Below are positions 53,144-61,816 of a DNA stretch of 64,000 bases, piece after piece. Below the pieces are notes generated by a model, which made no database searches, was not told the origin of the DNA, and was given only the letters and a program-made list of their open reading frames with translations. Origin of the DNA: Methylocaldum sp002005105 (GTDB taxonomy: Bacteria; Pseudomonadota; Gammaproteobacteria; Methylococcales; Methylococcaceae); the NCBI RefSeq assembly GCF_051027545.1, contig NZ_CP194902.1, forward strand, positions 4,588,001 to 4,652,000, read 5' to 3'. Each line of letters starts with the position of its first letter. Within the stretch, counting starts at the first letter, position 1. A program made the position numbers and the translations under genes.

Positions 53144-54502
53144 CTAAAACGGCATCCCCCGTCCTAGATTGCCCTTCATCCCTCGCAGCATGTTCATCAG
53201 ATTGCCCTTCTTGAATTTCTTCATCATCTTCTGCATCTGATCATACTGCTTGAGCAGACGGTTGATGTTCTGCATATCCGTGCCCGCGCCTTTTGCGATG
53301 CGCTGTTTTCGCGAGTTGTTGATCACATCCGGAAATGCCCGCTCCTGCTTGGTCATCGAGTTGATGATGGCGATCTGCTGAATCATTTCCTTGTCGTTCA
53401 CTTTTTCCTTCACGTGCTGCGGCACGTTCGCCATGCCGGGAAGCTTGTCGAACATTGCGGCGACGCCGCCCAGATTCTTCAACTGCAGCAGTTGATCGCG
53501 ATAGTCGTTCAAGTCGAAAGACTTGCCCTTCTGAATCTTCTTGACCAGTTTTTCGGCTTTCGTCTTATCGATCTTGCGCTCGGCCTCCTCAATCAGACTC
53601 AGGACATCGCCCATGCCCAAGATTCGGGACGCGATTCGATCGGGGTGAAAACGTTCCAAGGCAGCTGTCTTTTCACCCACACCCAAGAATTTGATGGGCT
53701 TGCCCGTAATGTGGCGAACCGACAACGCCGCGCCACCTCTGGCATCGCCGTCGGTTTTGGTCAGAACGACACCGGTCAGGGTAAGTGCGTCGCCGAATGC
53801 TTTCGCGGTATTGGCGGCGTCCTGACCGGTCATCGAATCGACCACGAACAGCGTTTCGATCGGGTTGATGGCGGAGTGAATCTGTCTGATTTCCTCCATC
53901 ATCTCGTCATCGATATGAAGACGGCCGGCCGTGTCGATAATGACGACATCCTTGTATTTCTTCCGGCCATATTCGACGGCGTTGCGAGCGATATCCACCG
54001 GATTCTGCGTCGGATCGCTCGGAAAAAAATCGGCGCCCACCTCAGCGGCAAGAGTTTGCAGTTGATCGATAGCGGCCGGACGATAGATATCGGCGCTCGC
54101 GACCACTACGGACTTGCGCTCGTTATCCTTGAGCCAGCGGGCCAGCTTGGCAACCGTGGTGGTTTTACCGGCGCCTTGGAGACCCGCCATCAGAATCACC
54201 GCCGGCGGCTGCGTCGCCAGACTGAGCCGCTCGTGGGCACTGCCCATGATGGCGATCAATTCTTCATTGACGATCTTCACTAGCGCCTGCCCGGGCGTAA
54301 GGCTGGACTGAACTTCCTGCCCCAAGGCGCGTGTCTTGACGTGCTCGATGAAATCCTTGACGACCGGTAGAGCCACATCGGCTTCCAAGAGGGCCATACG
54401 CACCTCTCGCAAGGTGTCCTGAACATTGCTCTCGGTCAATCGGCCCTGACCGCGAATTTTTTTGAGCGATTGGGTTAAACGTTCGGTAAGGTTGTCAAAC
54501 AT
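53144..54502 (-). CDS. ffh: Signal recognition particle protein Ffh
   Basis: A 452-residue SRP54-type GTPase. The N domain is followed by the G domain with GLQGAGKTTTVAKLA, DTAGRLHIDDEMM, TKTDGDARGGAALS and GVGEKTAALERFHPD. The methionine-rich M domain ends QKMMKKFKKGNLMNMLRGM. It binds the 4.5S RNA and signal sequences and delivers membrane proteins to FtsY and SecYEG. It is convergent with panE and divergent from the CcsA-like gene, with which it is often paired in gammaproteobacteria. Confidence 0.97.
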   Translation of the reverse strand: MFDNLTERLTQSLKKIRGQGRLTESNVQDTLREVRMALLEADVALPVVKDFIEHVKTRALGQEVQSSLTPGQALVKIVNEELIAIMGSAHERLSLATQPPAVILMAGLQGAGKTTTVAKLARWLKDNERKSVVVASADIYRPAAIDQLQTLAAEVGADFFPSDPTQNPVDIARNAVEYGRKKYKDVVIIDTAGRLHIDDEMMEEIRQIHSAINPIETLFVVDSMTGQDAANTAKAFGDALTLTGVVLTKTDGDARGGAALSVRHITGKPIKFLGVGEKTAALERFHPDRIASRILGMGDVLSLIEEAERKIDKTKAEKLVKKIQKGKSFDLNDYRDQLLQLKNLGGVAAMFDKLPGMANVPQHVKEKVNDKEMIQQIAIINSMTKQERAFPDVINNSRKQRIAKGAGTDMQNINRLLKQYDQMQKMMKKFKKGNLMNMLRGMKGNLGRGMPF

Positions 54503-54596
54503 GGCTCTTAATCCTACGGGCTATGGAAATACCCAGATTACTTCATCTTGATCGGCCATTATGCCAGACTAGAGAGCTCAGGAGGACATGATTTAA

Positions 54597-55421
54597 ATGA
54601 ATTCTACGCTGTTTGGCGCCATAGCGATCGCCACTTATGTCGCTGCCGCTCTTACCCTGATTCGCTCGCTGCGCGAGAACGACTATGCGGCCATGGAGAC
54701 ACCCACGCTTCGGCGGTTGAAACCCTTGACACTCGGTTGGTTCGCCGCCGTTTTGCACGGGCTTGCGCTCACCAGCGGCTTTCAGACTAACGAAGGACTC
54801 AACCTCAGCTTTCTGAGCGCGATGTCGTTAGTGGCTTGGGTGATCGTAGCCATCTTGCTCCTGACGGCTCTCGCGAAACCGGTGGATAAACTCGGGATGG
54901 TGATTTTTCCGATGGCCGCGCTGGTCCTTCTGCTAAACCTCAGCATCCCGGAGAGCGTTCACACGGTGAAAGACCTTTCCTGGCCTTTGACCATTCACAT
55001 CGTGGTCTCCATGCTCGCTTACAGTTTTCTCAATATTGCCGCCTTTCAGGCAGCGCTGCTGGCGTTTCAGGACTGGCGGCTGCGCAGCCACCATTCCGAC
55101 CTCTTGCTACGCTCGCTCCCGCCTCTGCAAACCATGGAATCCCTGTTGTTTCAGCTGATTGCGGCCGGGTTCGTGTTTCTTAGCGTGTCACTGCTCACAG
55201 GCTTTATTTTTCTGGAAGACATGTTCGCTCAGCATTTGGCCCATAAGACCGTGCTGTCCATCCTTGCCTGGGTCTTGTTCGGCGTACTACTGATCGGACG
55301 AGCTCGCTACGGCTGGCGGGGAACCATAGCTATCCGCTGGACGCTAGGAGGCTTTGTGTCGCTAATGCTGGCCTATTTCGGCAGCAAGATGGTATTGGAA
55401 TGGATATTGAACCGGGCTTGA
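54597..55421 (+). CDS. CcsA/YpjD-like cytochrome c assembly membrane protein
   Basis: A 274-residue inner-membrane protein with about eight helices and no large soluble domain. It has the CcsA/CcmC-like core, with helices containing LTIHIVVSMLAYSFLNIAAF and HKTVLSILAWVLFG whose histidines could ligate haem. Length and the divergent position next to ffh fit the E. coli YpjD group. Its precise role is not established; haem handling is an inference from the family. CAGGAGGACATGATTTA precedes the ATG. Confidence 0.85.
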   Translation: MNSTLFGAIAIATYVAAALTLIRSLRENDYAAMETPTLRRLKPLTLGWFAAVLHGLALTSGFQTNEGLNLSFLSAMSLVAWVIVAILLLTALAKPVDKLGMVIFPMAALVLLLNLSIPESVHTVKDLSWPLTIHIVVSMLAYSFLNIAAFQAALLAFQDWRLRSHHSDLLLRSLPPLQTMESLLFQLIAAGFVFLSVSLLTGFIFLEDMFAQHLAHKTVLSILAWVLFGVLLIGRARYGWRGTIAIRWTLGGFVSLMLAYFGSKMVLEWILNRA

Positions 55422-55478
55422 TGGTGCGGACACCGACCCTGGTCCCGGAATGCGAGTGCGTGTCCGGACTCTTTGAAC

Positions 55479-55799
55479 TCACTCATTTTCAGCCGATCGA
55501 TAAGCTTGCTCGCGTTGCCGGGAGTTTCTGAGCATGCGTAGTTCTTGAGCAGCTTGGTTTCTTTCCGCCTCAATCAAAGACATAACCTTCCCGTCGATGG
55601 TCTGCACTTCCTCGACTAAACGAACCAAAGACTCGTTATCGCTTTTCTCAAGATAGGCCGGCGAAAACAGTTTCTCAATCAGGGGCATCCGTTCCCTCTC
55701 CAGCCGAGCAACCCTCTCCCACTCCATACCTTCGGCCGCCGTTAGGATCGAACGGCACATTGCAAGAAGCTTCTCGGTTTCGGGCGTCAGATCTGACAT
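55479..55799 (-). CDS. fliT: Flagellar protein FliT-like chaperone
   Basis: A 106-residue all-helical protein. The sequence is poorly conserved (AMCRSILTAAEGMEWERVARLERER is the most FliT-like region), but its length and place directly after fliS support FliT. FliT is the export chaperone of the filament cap protein FliD and, in enterics, also restrains FlhDC. Spacing from fliS is 24 bases. Confidence 0.75.
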   Translation of the reverse strand: MSDLTPETEKLLAMCRSILTAAEGMEWERVARLERERMPLIEKLFSPAYLEKSDNESLVRLVEEVQTIDGKVMSLIEAERNQAAQELRMLRNSRQREQAYRSAENE

Positions 55800-55823
55800 C
55801 GCGGCATACCCGGTCTCGGACGA

Positions 55824-56255
55824 TTAAAAGCTTGCTGAAGCTAACCTGTTTTCAACAGTCTGAGACGGAACCGGCTCTCGTATCGCCTCCCAAGCACTCT
55901 TGATCTCCTTTATCAAACCGCCGACTTCGTCCAGGGCACTCTGATCGTTTTGCGCGCTGGCGTAAAACAGCTGCTCGGTAACATAGGTATAAAGTCGATC
56001 CAGATTTACCGCGATTTCGCCGCCGTTATCCAAGTCCAGACAGGCTTGGAGGTAGCCGACGATTTCAATTGCACGGCCGATGGCTTGGCCCTTCTCGGCG
56101 AGCTCCCCCCTTTGTATCGCGCCCTTGGCAACGGAAATTTTTTCGTTCAGCCCATTAAAAAGCATCATTATCAGAGTATGCGGATCGGCGTACTCGGCAC
56201 TCGCCTGCACGGTAGTTTGCCGATACTGATTCAATGCAAACTGAGCGGGTCTCAT
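55824..56255 (-). CDS. fliS: Flagellin export chaperone FliS
   Basis: A 143-residue helical chaperone. It begins MRPAQFALNQYRQTTVQA, followed by ADPHTLIMMLFNGLNEKISVAKGAI and ILDLDNGGEIAVNLDRLYTYVTEQL-like segments typical of FliS. It holds unfolded flagellin in the cytoplasm until secretion. It lies 16 bases downstream of fliD and just before fliT. Confidence 0.93.
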   Translation of the reverse strand: MRPAQFALNQYRQTTVQASAEYADPHTLIMMLFNGLNEKISVAKGAIQRGELAEKGQAIGRAIEIVGYLQACLDLDNGGEIAVNLDRLYTYVTEQLFYASAQNDQSALDEVGGLIKEIKSAWEAIREPVPSQTVENRLASASF

Positions 56256-56271
56256 GGCGTATAACCTCTTC

Positions 56272-58323
56272 TTATTTCTTGTTTTGGTTAGCCAATGGCA
56301 AAGCGGCCAACTGCTGACTCAAATAACTGCTGATACTCTGAAACTGCCCCAAAAGAGCATCCATCTTATTGAATCGATCCAGAAGACGCTTTTCGAAATC
56401 ACTCATTCGACTCTCTAAACGCTCTCGGCTTTCTTGAATTTTCTCGAGATTCTTTTCCAGACCGTCAGTACGCGCCTTTATGGCTCCTTTACTGTCCAAC
56501 AATCCGGCAAGCACCTTGTCCAGTCGTTCTATCAGCCCACGGGAAAAACCAACCTCGCCCCGGTCGCCGGTCTTGGTATCCGAGATCAGAAGCTTAAGCC
56601 CCTGGGCATCGCCCGCCGTTGCGGTCAATTCTTGCCCTTTGCCCGTTGCCTCCAAACCTCCGATGCTTCCGGCGACATCCATGCCCCCGGTGCCCTCCGT
56701 CGAACTAGAGGCGAGCTTTAATCCCAAGGTCGCTTCACTATTAATATCGACCTGCGTGATTTCAACTTGAGACTCCGAGCCATAATTTTTGGATTGAATG
56801 ACAAATCGATTGTTGACATCGTCATAACTCACGCCGACTGAAATACCTTTTGCTTTGAGGGCACTGTCGCCATTGATGCGGGATTGAATCTCTGCCGCCA
56901 GAGCCGCATGATTGCTATAGGTCGCTTGCGTCAAGGTGATATCTGCCGACAAGACCCCATCGACTTTGATCTTGAAGGTGTCGTTGTCGCCGTCCACCAC
57001 CAATGAATTGACGGCACCGCCGTTCAGAAAGCCCTGGGTAGCTGCTTGGGTAATATTGACCGCATAAGTTCCCGGCTTGGTATCGACGGTATTGCTGGAA
57101 TATATCACCCCGGAATCCGTGGGACGCCCGATGGCCGCAAACAAAGCGGCTACGCTGCTCCGATCCGCATTTAGCGCCTCGTTTAGCTTGGAACTGTCCA
57201 AATTGAGGGTGCCGTCTCTTTGCGTTCGGATTCCTATATGGGCCAAGGTTTTCGCCGAACCTTCGAGACCTTGGATAAATCGTCCCAGTTCCGAGCGAAG
57301 CTGCCCCATACCGCCGCGTACCGTGGGATCGCCCTGTAAAATTCCGCCTGCTTTCTGGGCTGCGTCATAGCCGGTTAAGCTTCGGTCCGTCTTTGCCAAT
57401 TCGTTAAAACTTTTTACGAAACCTTCTATAAGCTTTTTGATGTCGTCATTGCTCTGGCTGACCGACACATTGACGATCTTCTCGGATTGAGCGGATTGAA
57501 GATTTAACGTCACCCCTTTAAGAGCATCTTTGATCGTGTTGCTCGCATTGGTAACCTCAAGTCCATTGATAACGATTTTCGAGTCCAACGCCATCTGGGT
57601 CTGCTGGAGGTTAGCAGCGGCGGCATTAAAAGACAGGACGGACAGGCCTGAGGCGTCGACCGAATTTCCATCATCATCGGCTACGCTGATCTGCAAGCTG
57701 TTCTCGGCGCCGGTTTCACTCGAATTCAGTACAAGGCGAGAACCGCCGCTATCGTTGACTATAACCGCAGTCACTCCGGCCTTGGCGTTGTTGATAGCAT
57801 CTCGGATGCCGCTGAGGGTATTGTTGCTCGAGTCGATCTCAAGGGTCAGCGTGCCTTTGTCGGGATTTTGGGTAAATCCGTTATAACTACCCGGGGTGGC
57901 ATCCACCGGCGGCGTATAGTCCGTAGTGCCGAATTTCAGCGTCAAAGTCCCGGTTCCAACCACTGCGTTGGCCGATGCGAAGTAACCGGTTGCCAGTGCG
58001 TGGCTCTGCGCGAGCTGCTTGACCTCGATCTTGTAATTACCCAGATCGGCATTGCTTTCCGCCGAAGCACTGACAATACTGCTGTCGCTGGAAGTTGCGC
58101 CGATCTTTTGAAAACTACTCAGGTTTTTCAACGCCGAGAGGCTATCCCGAAAAGCCGATAAAGCGCTCTTGAAATTTCCAAACGAGGAAATCTTGGATTG
58201 GATCTCGGCTTCTTGCCGATCCAAACGGGCAGCGAACGGAGCACGCTCCGCCTGCACCAATTGGCTGACCATGCTGGATATATTGAGGCCGGATCCGAGC
58301 CCCGTCGATGTAATACCTGCCAT
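56272..58323 (-). CDS. fliD: Flagellar filament cap protein FliD
   Basis: A 683-residue protein with the FliD N-terminal pattern GLGSGLNISSMVSQLVQAE (residues about 7-25) and the C-terminal coiled region KNLEKIQESRERLESRMSDF, ending LGQFQSISSYLSQQLAAL. It forms the cap at the filament tip that folds arriving flagellin. It is longer than E. coli FliD (468) because of a large central domain, which is usual in polar flagella. The ATG at 58323 has GGAGGG upstream, while an in-frame TTG one codon earlier is not used. Confidence 0.95.
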   Translation of the reverse strand: MAGITSTGLGSGLNISSMVSQLVQAERAPFAARLDRQEAEIQSKISSFGNFKSALSAFRDSLSALKNLSSFQKIGATSSDSSIVSASAESNADLGNYKIEVKQLAQSHALATGYFASANAVVGTGTLTLKFGTTDYTPPVDATPGSYNGFTQNPDKGTLTLEIDSSNNTLSGIRDAINNAKAGVTAVIVNDSGGSRLVLNSSETGAENSLQISVADDDGNSVDASGLSVLSFNAAAANLQQTQMALDSKIVINGLEVTNASNTIKDALKGVTLNLQSAQSEKIVNVSVSQSNDDIKKLIEGFVKSFNELAKTDRSLTGYDAAQKAGGILQGDPTVRGGMGQLRSELGRFIQGLEGSAKTLAHIGIRTQRDGTLNLDSSKLNEALNADRSSVAALFAAIGRPTDSGVIYSSNTVDTKPGTYAVNITQAATQGFLNGGAVNSLVVDGDNDTFKIKVDGVLSADITLTQATYSNHAALAAEIQSRINGDSALKAKGISVGVSYDDVNNRFVIQSKNYGSESQVEITQVDINSEATLGLKLASSSTEGTGGMDVAGSIGGLEATGKGQELTATAGDAQGLKLLISDTKTGDRGEVGFSRGLIERLDKVLAGLLDSKGAIKARTDGLEKNLEKIQESRERLESRMSDFEKRLLDRFNKMDALLGQFQSISSYLSQQLAALPLANQNKK

Positions 58324-58438
58324 CAAACCCTCCGCATTACCTGTTGCCGCTCTGTCCCAATAAGGATATATCCACGCCTTACGCTTGAACCGATTCGGCC
58401 GAGCCGGCTCGTCAGCCGAACTGACAAACCGTCCAAAC

Positions 58439-58876
58439 TCACACTTTTTCCTTCAACAACATGCCTTTAAATCCGTCTTTGAATTCGTCTAAATGTTTTG
58501 CGAGTCGCAAAATCTCTTCCGAGGGGATTTGGCGAATAAGTTCATCGGTCTCGGCATCCCTGACTTGCACTATCGTTCGCCCCGAATCTTCGTCAATGGA
58601 AAACTGGACCGTTCTCCGCACCATTTGAAAAAATTCGTTGAAATTGCGCACGGCATGGGCGACTTCGTCCTGCCGTTTCTCTCCTTCTCTTCCCGAGGAA
58701 GCAAACGCCTCGGCGGCCAAAGCCGGGGGAACCGCCCTGACCGTAGAAACCTGCTCTGCCGCCCCGGTGCTTCCCGCTGCGGCGAGGGTTTCAGAGCCCA
58801 CCTCGTCTGCCGTCTGGCGGCGCACCATGTTCGGCTTCAGAGCCGTTACATTGCCTAAAGCTATCGGGGCTTCCAT
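58439..58876 (-). CDS. flaG: FlaG family flagellar protein
   Basis: A 145-residue protein. Its C-terminal half is the FlaG domain: FNEFFQMVRRTVQFSIDEDS, VQVRDAETDELIRQIPSEEIL, LAKHLDEFKDGFKGMLL. The N-terminal half is alanine-rich and not conserved. FlaG proteins influence filament length in polar flagella and lie between flagellin and fliD, as here. AGGAGATCGAT precedes the ATG. Confidence 0.92.
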   Translation of the reverse strand: MEAPIALGNVTALKPNMVRRQTADEVGSETLAAAGSTGAAEQVSTVRAVPPALAAEAFASSGREGEKRQDEVAHAVRNFNEFFQMVRRTVQFSIDEDSGRTIVQVRDAETDELIRQIPSEEILRLAKHLDEFKDGFKGMLLKEKV

Positions 58877-58894
58877 ATCGATCTCCTATTGCTC

Positions 58895-58933
58895 GAAGAA
58901 GAAAGCGGGAACGCCTCAGTGTTCCCGCTTTCC
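58895..58933 (-). terminator. Terminator after fliC
   Basis: On the minus strand GAAAGCGGGAAC-ACTGAGGC-GTTCCCGCTTTC forms a perfect 12-base stem, followed by TTCTTC, about 20 bases after the flagellin stop. It would end most fliC transcripts, with flaG-fliDST downstream. Confidence 0.75.
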
Positions 58934-58952
58934 GGTTTAGCCAGCTCGGAAA

Positions 58953-60461
58953 TTAACCCCGAAGCAGCGAGAGCACGTTTTGGGTTGAGGCATTCGCCTG
59001 TGCCAACATTGCCGTACCGGCCTGCTGCAGGATCTGATTCCGGCTCAGCTCGGACGTTTCAGCCGCGAAATCGGCATCGAACACACGGCTTCTTGCGGCG
59101 CTGATGTTTTGCGAAGTGGCCTGCATATTGGCTACCGCTGAGCTGAAGCGGTTTTGGACAGCGCCCAGGGTGGCGCGGAGGTCGTCAACGAAAGCGAGTG
59201 CACCGTCGACAGACTTAATAGCCGAGTTTGCCCCCGACTGAGTACCGACGTTAATGCTTCCCACTGCACTTAGAGTGCTTGCATTCGTCGCTGCACTGAA
59301 CAAGGTACCCGTCGTATCCGTGGTGACGGTGTACGAGCTTGCGGAGCTAAACATGAGGGTTCCGACCACTTTACTAGAGTCTGTTCCCACCGCTGCGCCC
59401 AAGGTAGCGGCGGCACCTTCCGTTGCCCCGGTGTCAGCGTTCAAGCCTTGGAAATTGATAGTACCGCCCGCGCCGGCGCTATTTAAAAAGTCTTCGATGA
59501 CAATATCGTAACCTTCGGCTTGGCTCAGCGTGATCGAACTTCTCGAAGCATCCAGTTCTGCGGTGATACCGGTACTTGCCGCCGCACCATTAATGGCTTC
59601 CGCCAGCGAAGTGAGATCGCCAGTACTGGAGACGTTTGCCGAGATCGCAACGGCGCTGCTGTTCGAACCATACAAATTAAACGTCAACGTACCGGCAGCG
59701 GCTAGACCGGAAAGAGTTGCTTTAGTCAGCGCCGTTGCCGTTACGCCCGTGGATGCCGTGGCGTTATTCACAGCCGTCGCGATCGCATTGGCTGAATCAT
59801 TGTTTGCTACGGCCAAGGTCGCGGACCCGATATTCCCGGTAACCGTTAGATTTTGTGCCGCAACACGGTTGAGAGCGGTCAAAGCAGTCTTATCAGCACT
59901 TGCCGCCGCCGCCTCTACCGCAGTACCCGTCGTATTGGTGAGACTGTTCGATCCGATATTGGTCGCCTTGCTGTTCCCGATCGAGAAACTGATCGTCTGA
60001 TCGGCATACGCACCAACCTGAAATTTCGCACTCGTGAACGAGCCATCCAGCAGATTTTTTCCGTTGAATTGGGTTTGAGTGGCGATACGGGTAATCTCCT
60101 GCTGCAACTGAGCCACTTCCTTCTGCAGGGAAGCACGATCGGTCGCGGTATTGGTATCGTTGGCGGATTGTACGGCCAGTTCCCTCATACGCTGCAGCGC
60201 GTTCGTGACCTCTCCCAAGGCGCCTTCGGCGACTTGCGCGATGGAAATGCCGTCGTTGGCATTTCGGGCGGCCTGATTCAAACCTTTAATTTGCGCGGTC
60301 ATCCGGTCTGCAATGGCAAGGCCGGCTGCGTCGTCTTTTGCGCTATTAATGCGCACACCGGACGACAAGCGTTGCATTGCAGTCTGCATCGCGTTGGATG
60401 ACTTCAGCAACTGGCGCTGAGCGTTAAGCGAGGAAATATTGGTATTAATCACTTGGGACAT
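58953..60461 (-). CDS. fliC: Flagellin
   Basis: A 502-residue flagellin. The conserved N-terminal D0/D1 region (SQVINTNISSLNAQRQLLKS, LSSGVRINSAKDDAAGLAIA) and the C-terminal D1/D0 region (RSRVFDADFAAETSELSRNQ, ending STQNVLSLLRG) enclose a variable middle (about residues 180-400) that is very rich in alanine, threonine and serine. It forms the flagellar filament after export via FliS. I use the ATG at 60461 preceded by GGAGACGATC. A sigma-28-type promoter lies upstream. Only one flagellin gene is visible here. Confidence 0.97.
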   Translation of the reverse strand: MSQVINTNISSLNAQRQLLKSSNAMQTAMQRLSSGVRINSAKDDAAGLAIADRMTAQIKGLNQAARNANDGISIAQVAEGALGEVTNALQRMRELAVQSANDTNTATDRASLQKEVAQLQQEITRIATQTQFNGKNLLDGSFTSAKFQVGAYADQTISFSIGNSKATNIGSNSLTNTTGTAVEAAAASADKTALTALNRVAAQNLTVTGNIGSATLAVANNDSANAIATAVNNATASTGVTATALTKATLSGLAAAGTLTFNLYGSNSSAVAISANVSSTGDLTSLAEAINGAAASTGITAELDASRSSITLSQAEGYDIVIEDFLNSAGAGGTINFQGLNADTGATEGAAATLGAAVGTDSSKVVGTLMFSSASSYTVTTDTTGTLFSAATNASTLSAVGSINVGTQSGANSAIKSVDGALAFVDDLRATLGAVQNRFSSAVANMQATSQNISAARSRVFDADFAAETSELSRNQILQQAGTAMLAQANASTQNVLSLLRG

Positions 60462-60542
60462 GATCGTCTCCTTCAACTTTTAGGATTTTTCAAATCGACG
60501 AGCTCAAGGACATCAGCGCTGTGCATTCAACTCTCGTAAACG

Positions 60543-60569
60543 TTATCGGACACCACGGCGGAAACTTTA
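60543..60569 (-). promoter_or_regulatory. Sigma-28 (FliA) promoter of fliC
   Basis: On the minus strand TAAA (60566-60569), a 15-base spacer and TCCGATAA (60543-60550), against the consensus TAAA-N15-GCCGATAA. It lies 82 bases upstream of the fliC start. Seven of eight bases of the -10 element match. Confidence 0.8.
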
Positions 60570-60669
60570 AAGGTTTTTCTGTCGGCCTTAAGTTATGGCC
60601 AAGATGCGCTGTTTCCTATGACGTCGCCTCCGGCATGGCGCCAAAATACACCCCAGGAGGTGTATTGAT

Positions 60670-60873
60670 ATGCGTACGAACATCGTTCTTAACGACGAGC
60701 AGGTCAGAGAGGCTTTCAAGTATTCCGATGCCAAGACTAAGCGTGAACTGGTCGAGCGGGCACTCCGGGAGTTCGTGGCCAATCGAAAACGGAAGGACGT
60801 TCGGGACTTGATCGCTACGGTGGAAATCGACCCGAACTACGATTCCAAGACACTGCGCGCCGAGCAGAGCTAA
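60670..60873 (+). CDS. vapB: VapB-family antitoxin
   Basis: A 67-residue protein with the VapB pattern of a short N-terminal strand (MRTNIVLNDE), a helical pair (AFKYSDAKTKRELVERALRE) and a charged C-terminal tail that normally wraps the PIN toxin. It should bind its operator as a dimer and neutralise VapC. CCAGGAGGTG precedes the ATG. The partner gene begins two bases downstream but is truncated, so the antitoxin may be an orphan. It lies divergent from fliC. Confidence 0.88.
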   Translation: MRTNIVLNDEQVREAFKYSDAKTKRELVERALREFVANRKRKDVRDLIATVEIDPNYDSKTLRAEQS

Positions 60874-60875
60874 GC

Positions 60876-60989
60876 ATGTATTTGGCGGATACTTCGGTAT
60901 GGATCGATCTCCTACGGCAAAGGGGAAACCCCGCTACGGAACAGTTCCGCCGAATACTGGATGGCGGCGTATCGTGGTGGAGGAATTGA
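60876..60989 (+). pseudogene. vapC: Truncated VapC toxin (PIN domain) remnant
   Basis: A 37-codon reading frame beginning MYLADTSVWIDLL, the exact start of a VapC PIN domain with the first catalytic aspartate (LADTSVW). It continues RQRGNPATEQFRRILDGG and stops about 37 residues in; normal VapC is about 130-135. The remaining acidic residues are missing, so it cannot be an active ribonuclease. The out-of-frame sequence after 60970 does not restore it. A REP hairpin lies just downstream. Confidence 0.8.
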
Positions 60990-61013
60990 ATCTGGCCTGA
61001 CCAGATCGCGAAC

Positions 61014-61044
61014 GATGCGGTTCACTTCGCTCACCGCATCCTAC
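61014..61044. repeat. REP-like hairpin after the vapC remnant
   Basis: GATGCGGT-TCACTTCGCTC-ACCGCATC is a perfect eight-base stem (61014-61040), ending CCTAC. The sequence, read on the other strand as GTAGGATGCGGTGAGCG.AGTGAACCGCATC, belongs to the same general group as the 16843-16960 element (GTAGGATGGG...AGCGAAGCGAAACCCATC). Confidence 0.6.
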
Positions 61045-61096
61045 AGCTCTGGCTTGACCGGCAGCCCGGACTGAAACGACTTCGGCTGTCGGCGCG

Positions 61097-61804
61097 TTAT
61101 GAAAACAGTTCTCGAACGGTGGAGACGAATCGATCGAAGCTGCTTTGTAGCCAGCTCCATAACTCCTCGGGCACTATTCTGGACGCCGCAAAAACCGCGA
61201 ATCCCAGAAACAACAAACCGCTAGCGATATGTAGCGCCCGCTGAGGCGTCTTCCGGAGCAGTGTGGCGCCTGCCCAAATCCCTAACGCGGACGTCACGCC
61301 CAGAGCCGCGGTGGCGCCAAGCCAAACCGGCACAGGCGGTGCTGCCGCACCTAAACCGGCGACCGCCAGTTGAGTTTTATCGCCGAATTCGGCAAGGAAA
61401 ATCATCAGGAAGGTCGTCAAAAAGATGCCGTGACCGGTTTTTGCCTTGATGAACTCGCCCTCCTCTTCCTCCCTAAAAAGCAAAGCTTTCACGCCGAAGA
61501 CCGCAAACAAGAGAGCGACCGCCAGGGACACCACGGAATCGGGCAGCCACCGGGCTGCCGCCGCTCCGAAGACTACGGCGACTAGATTCAAGACGGCAAA
61601 AGCGAACACGGCGCCGAGCAGAATAGGCCAGTGCCGGTGCCGCGCAGCCAAAGTCATGCATACCAGCTGGCTTTTGTCGCCGAACTCGGCTGCTGCGACC
61701 AGCGCGAACGCGGTACCCGACGACGCCCACCACCGTGCCCAGTCGATCGCCGGCAGGCTTCGATCCAGCCACACCCCTACTTCGTTAATCAGATTGCAAG
61801 CCAC
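61097..61804 (-). CDS. GDT1/TMEM165 (UPF0016) family cation transporter
   Basis: A 235-residue inner-membrane protein with about six helices and the two family motifs EFGDKSQL (near residue 40) and EFGDKTQL (near residue 137), each in an inverted half. Bacterial members such as MneA export manganese; eukaryotic GDT1/TMEM165 move calcium or manganese. The start is a GTG at 61804; no early ATG is present. It lies 12 bases after the ZIP-family gene, so the two are probably co-transcribed. Confidence 0.88.
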   Translation of the reverse strand: MACNLINEVGVWLDRSLPAIDWARWWASSGTAFALVAAAEFGDKSQLVCMTLAARHRHWPILLGAVFAFAVLNLVAVVFGAAAARWLPDSVVSLAVALLFAVFGVKALLFREEEEGEFIKAKTGHGIFLTTFLMIFLAEFGDKTQLAVAGLGAAAPPVPVWLGATAALGVTSALGIWAGATLLRKTPQRALHIASGLLFLGFAVFAASRIVPEELWSWLQSSFDRFVSTVRELFS

Positions 61805-61816
61805 AGGGTCGGATAC

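Noticed and set aside
60876..61096. A full-length VapC restored by a frameshift
   Set aside because: Reading the other frames after 60970 gives stops within a few codons and none of the later conserved acidic residues.
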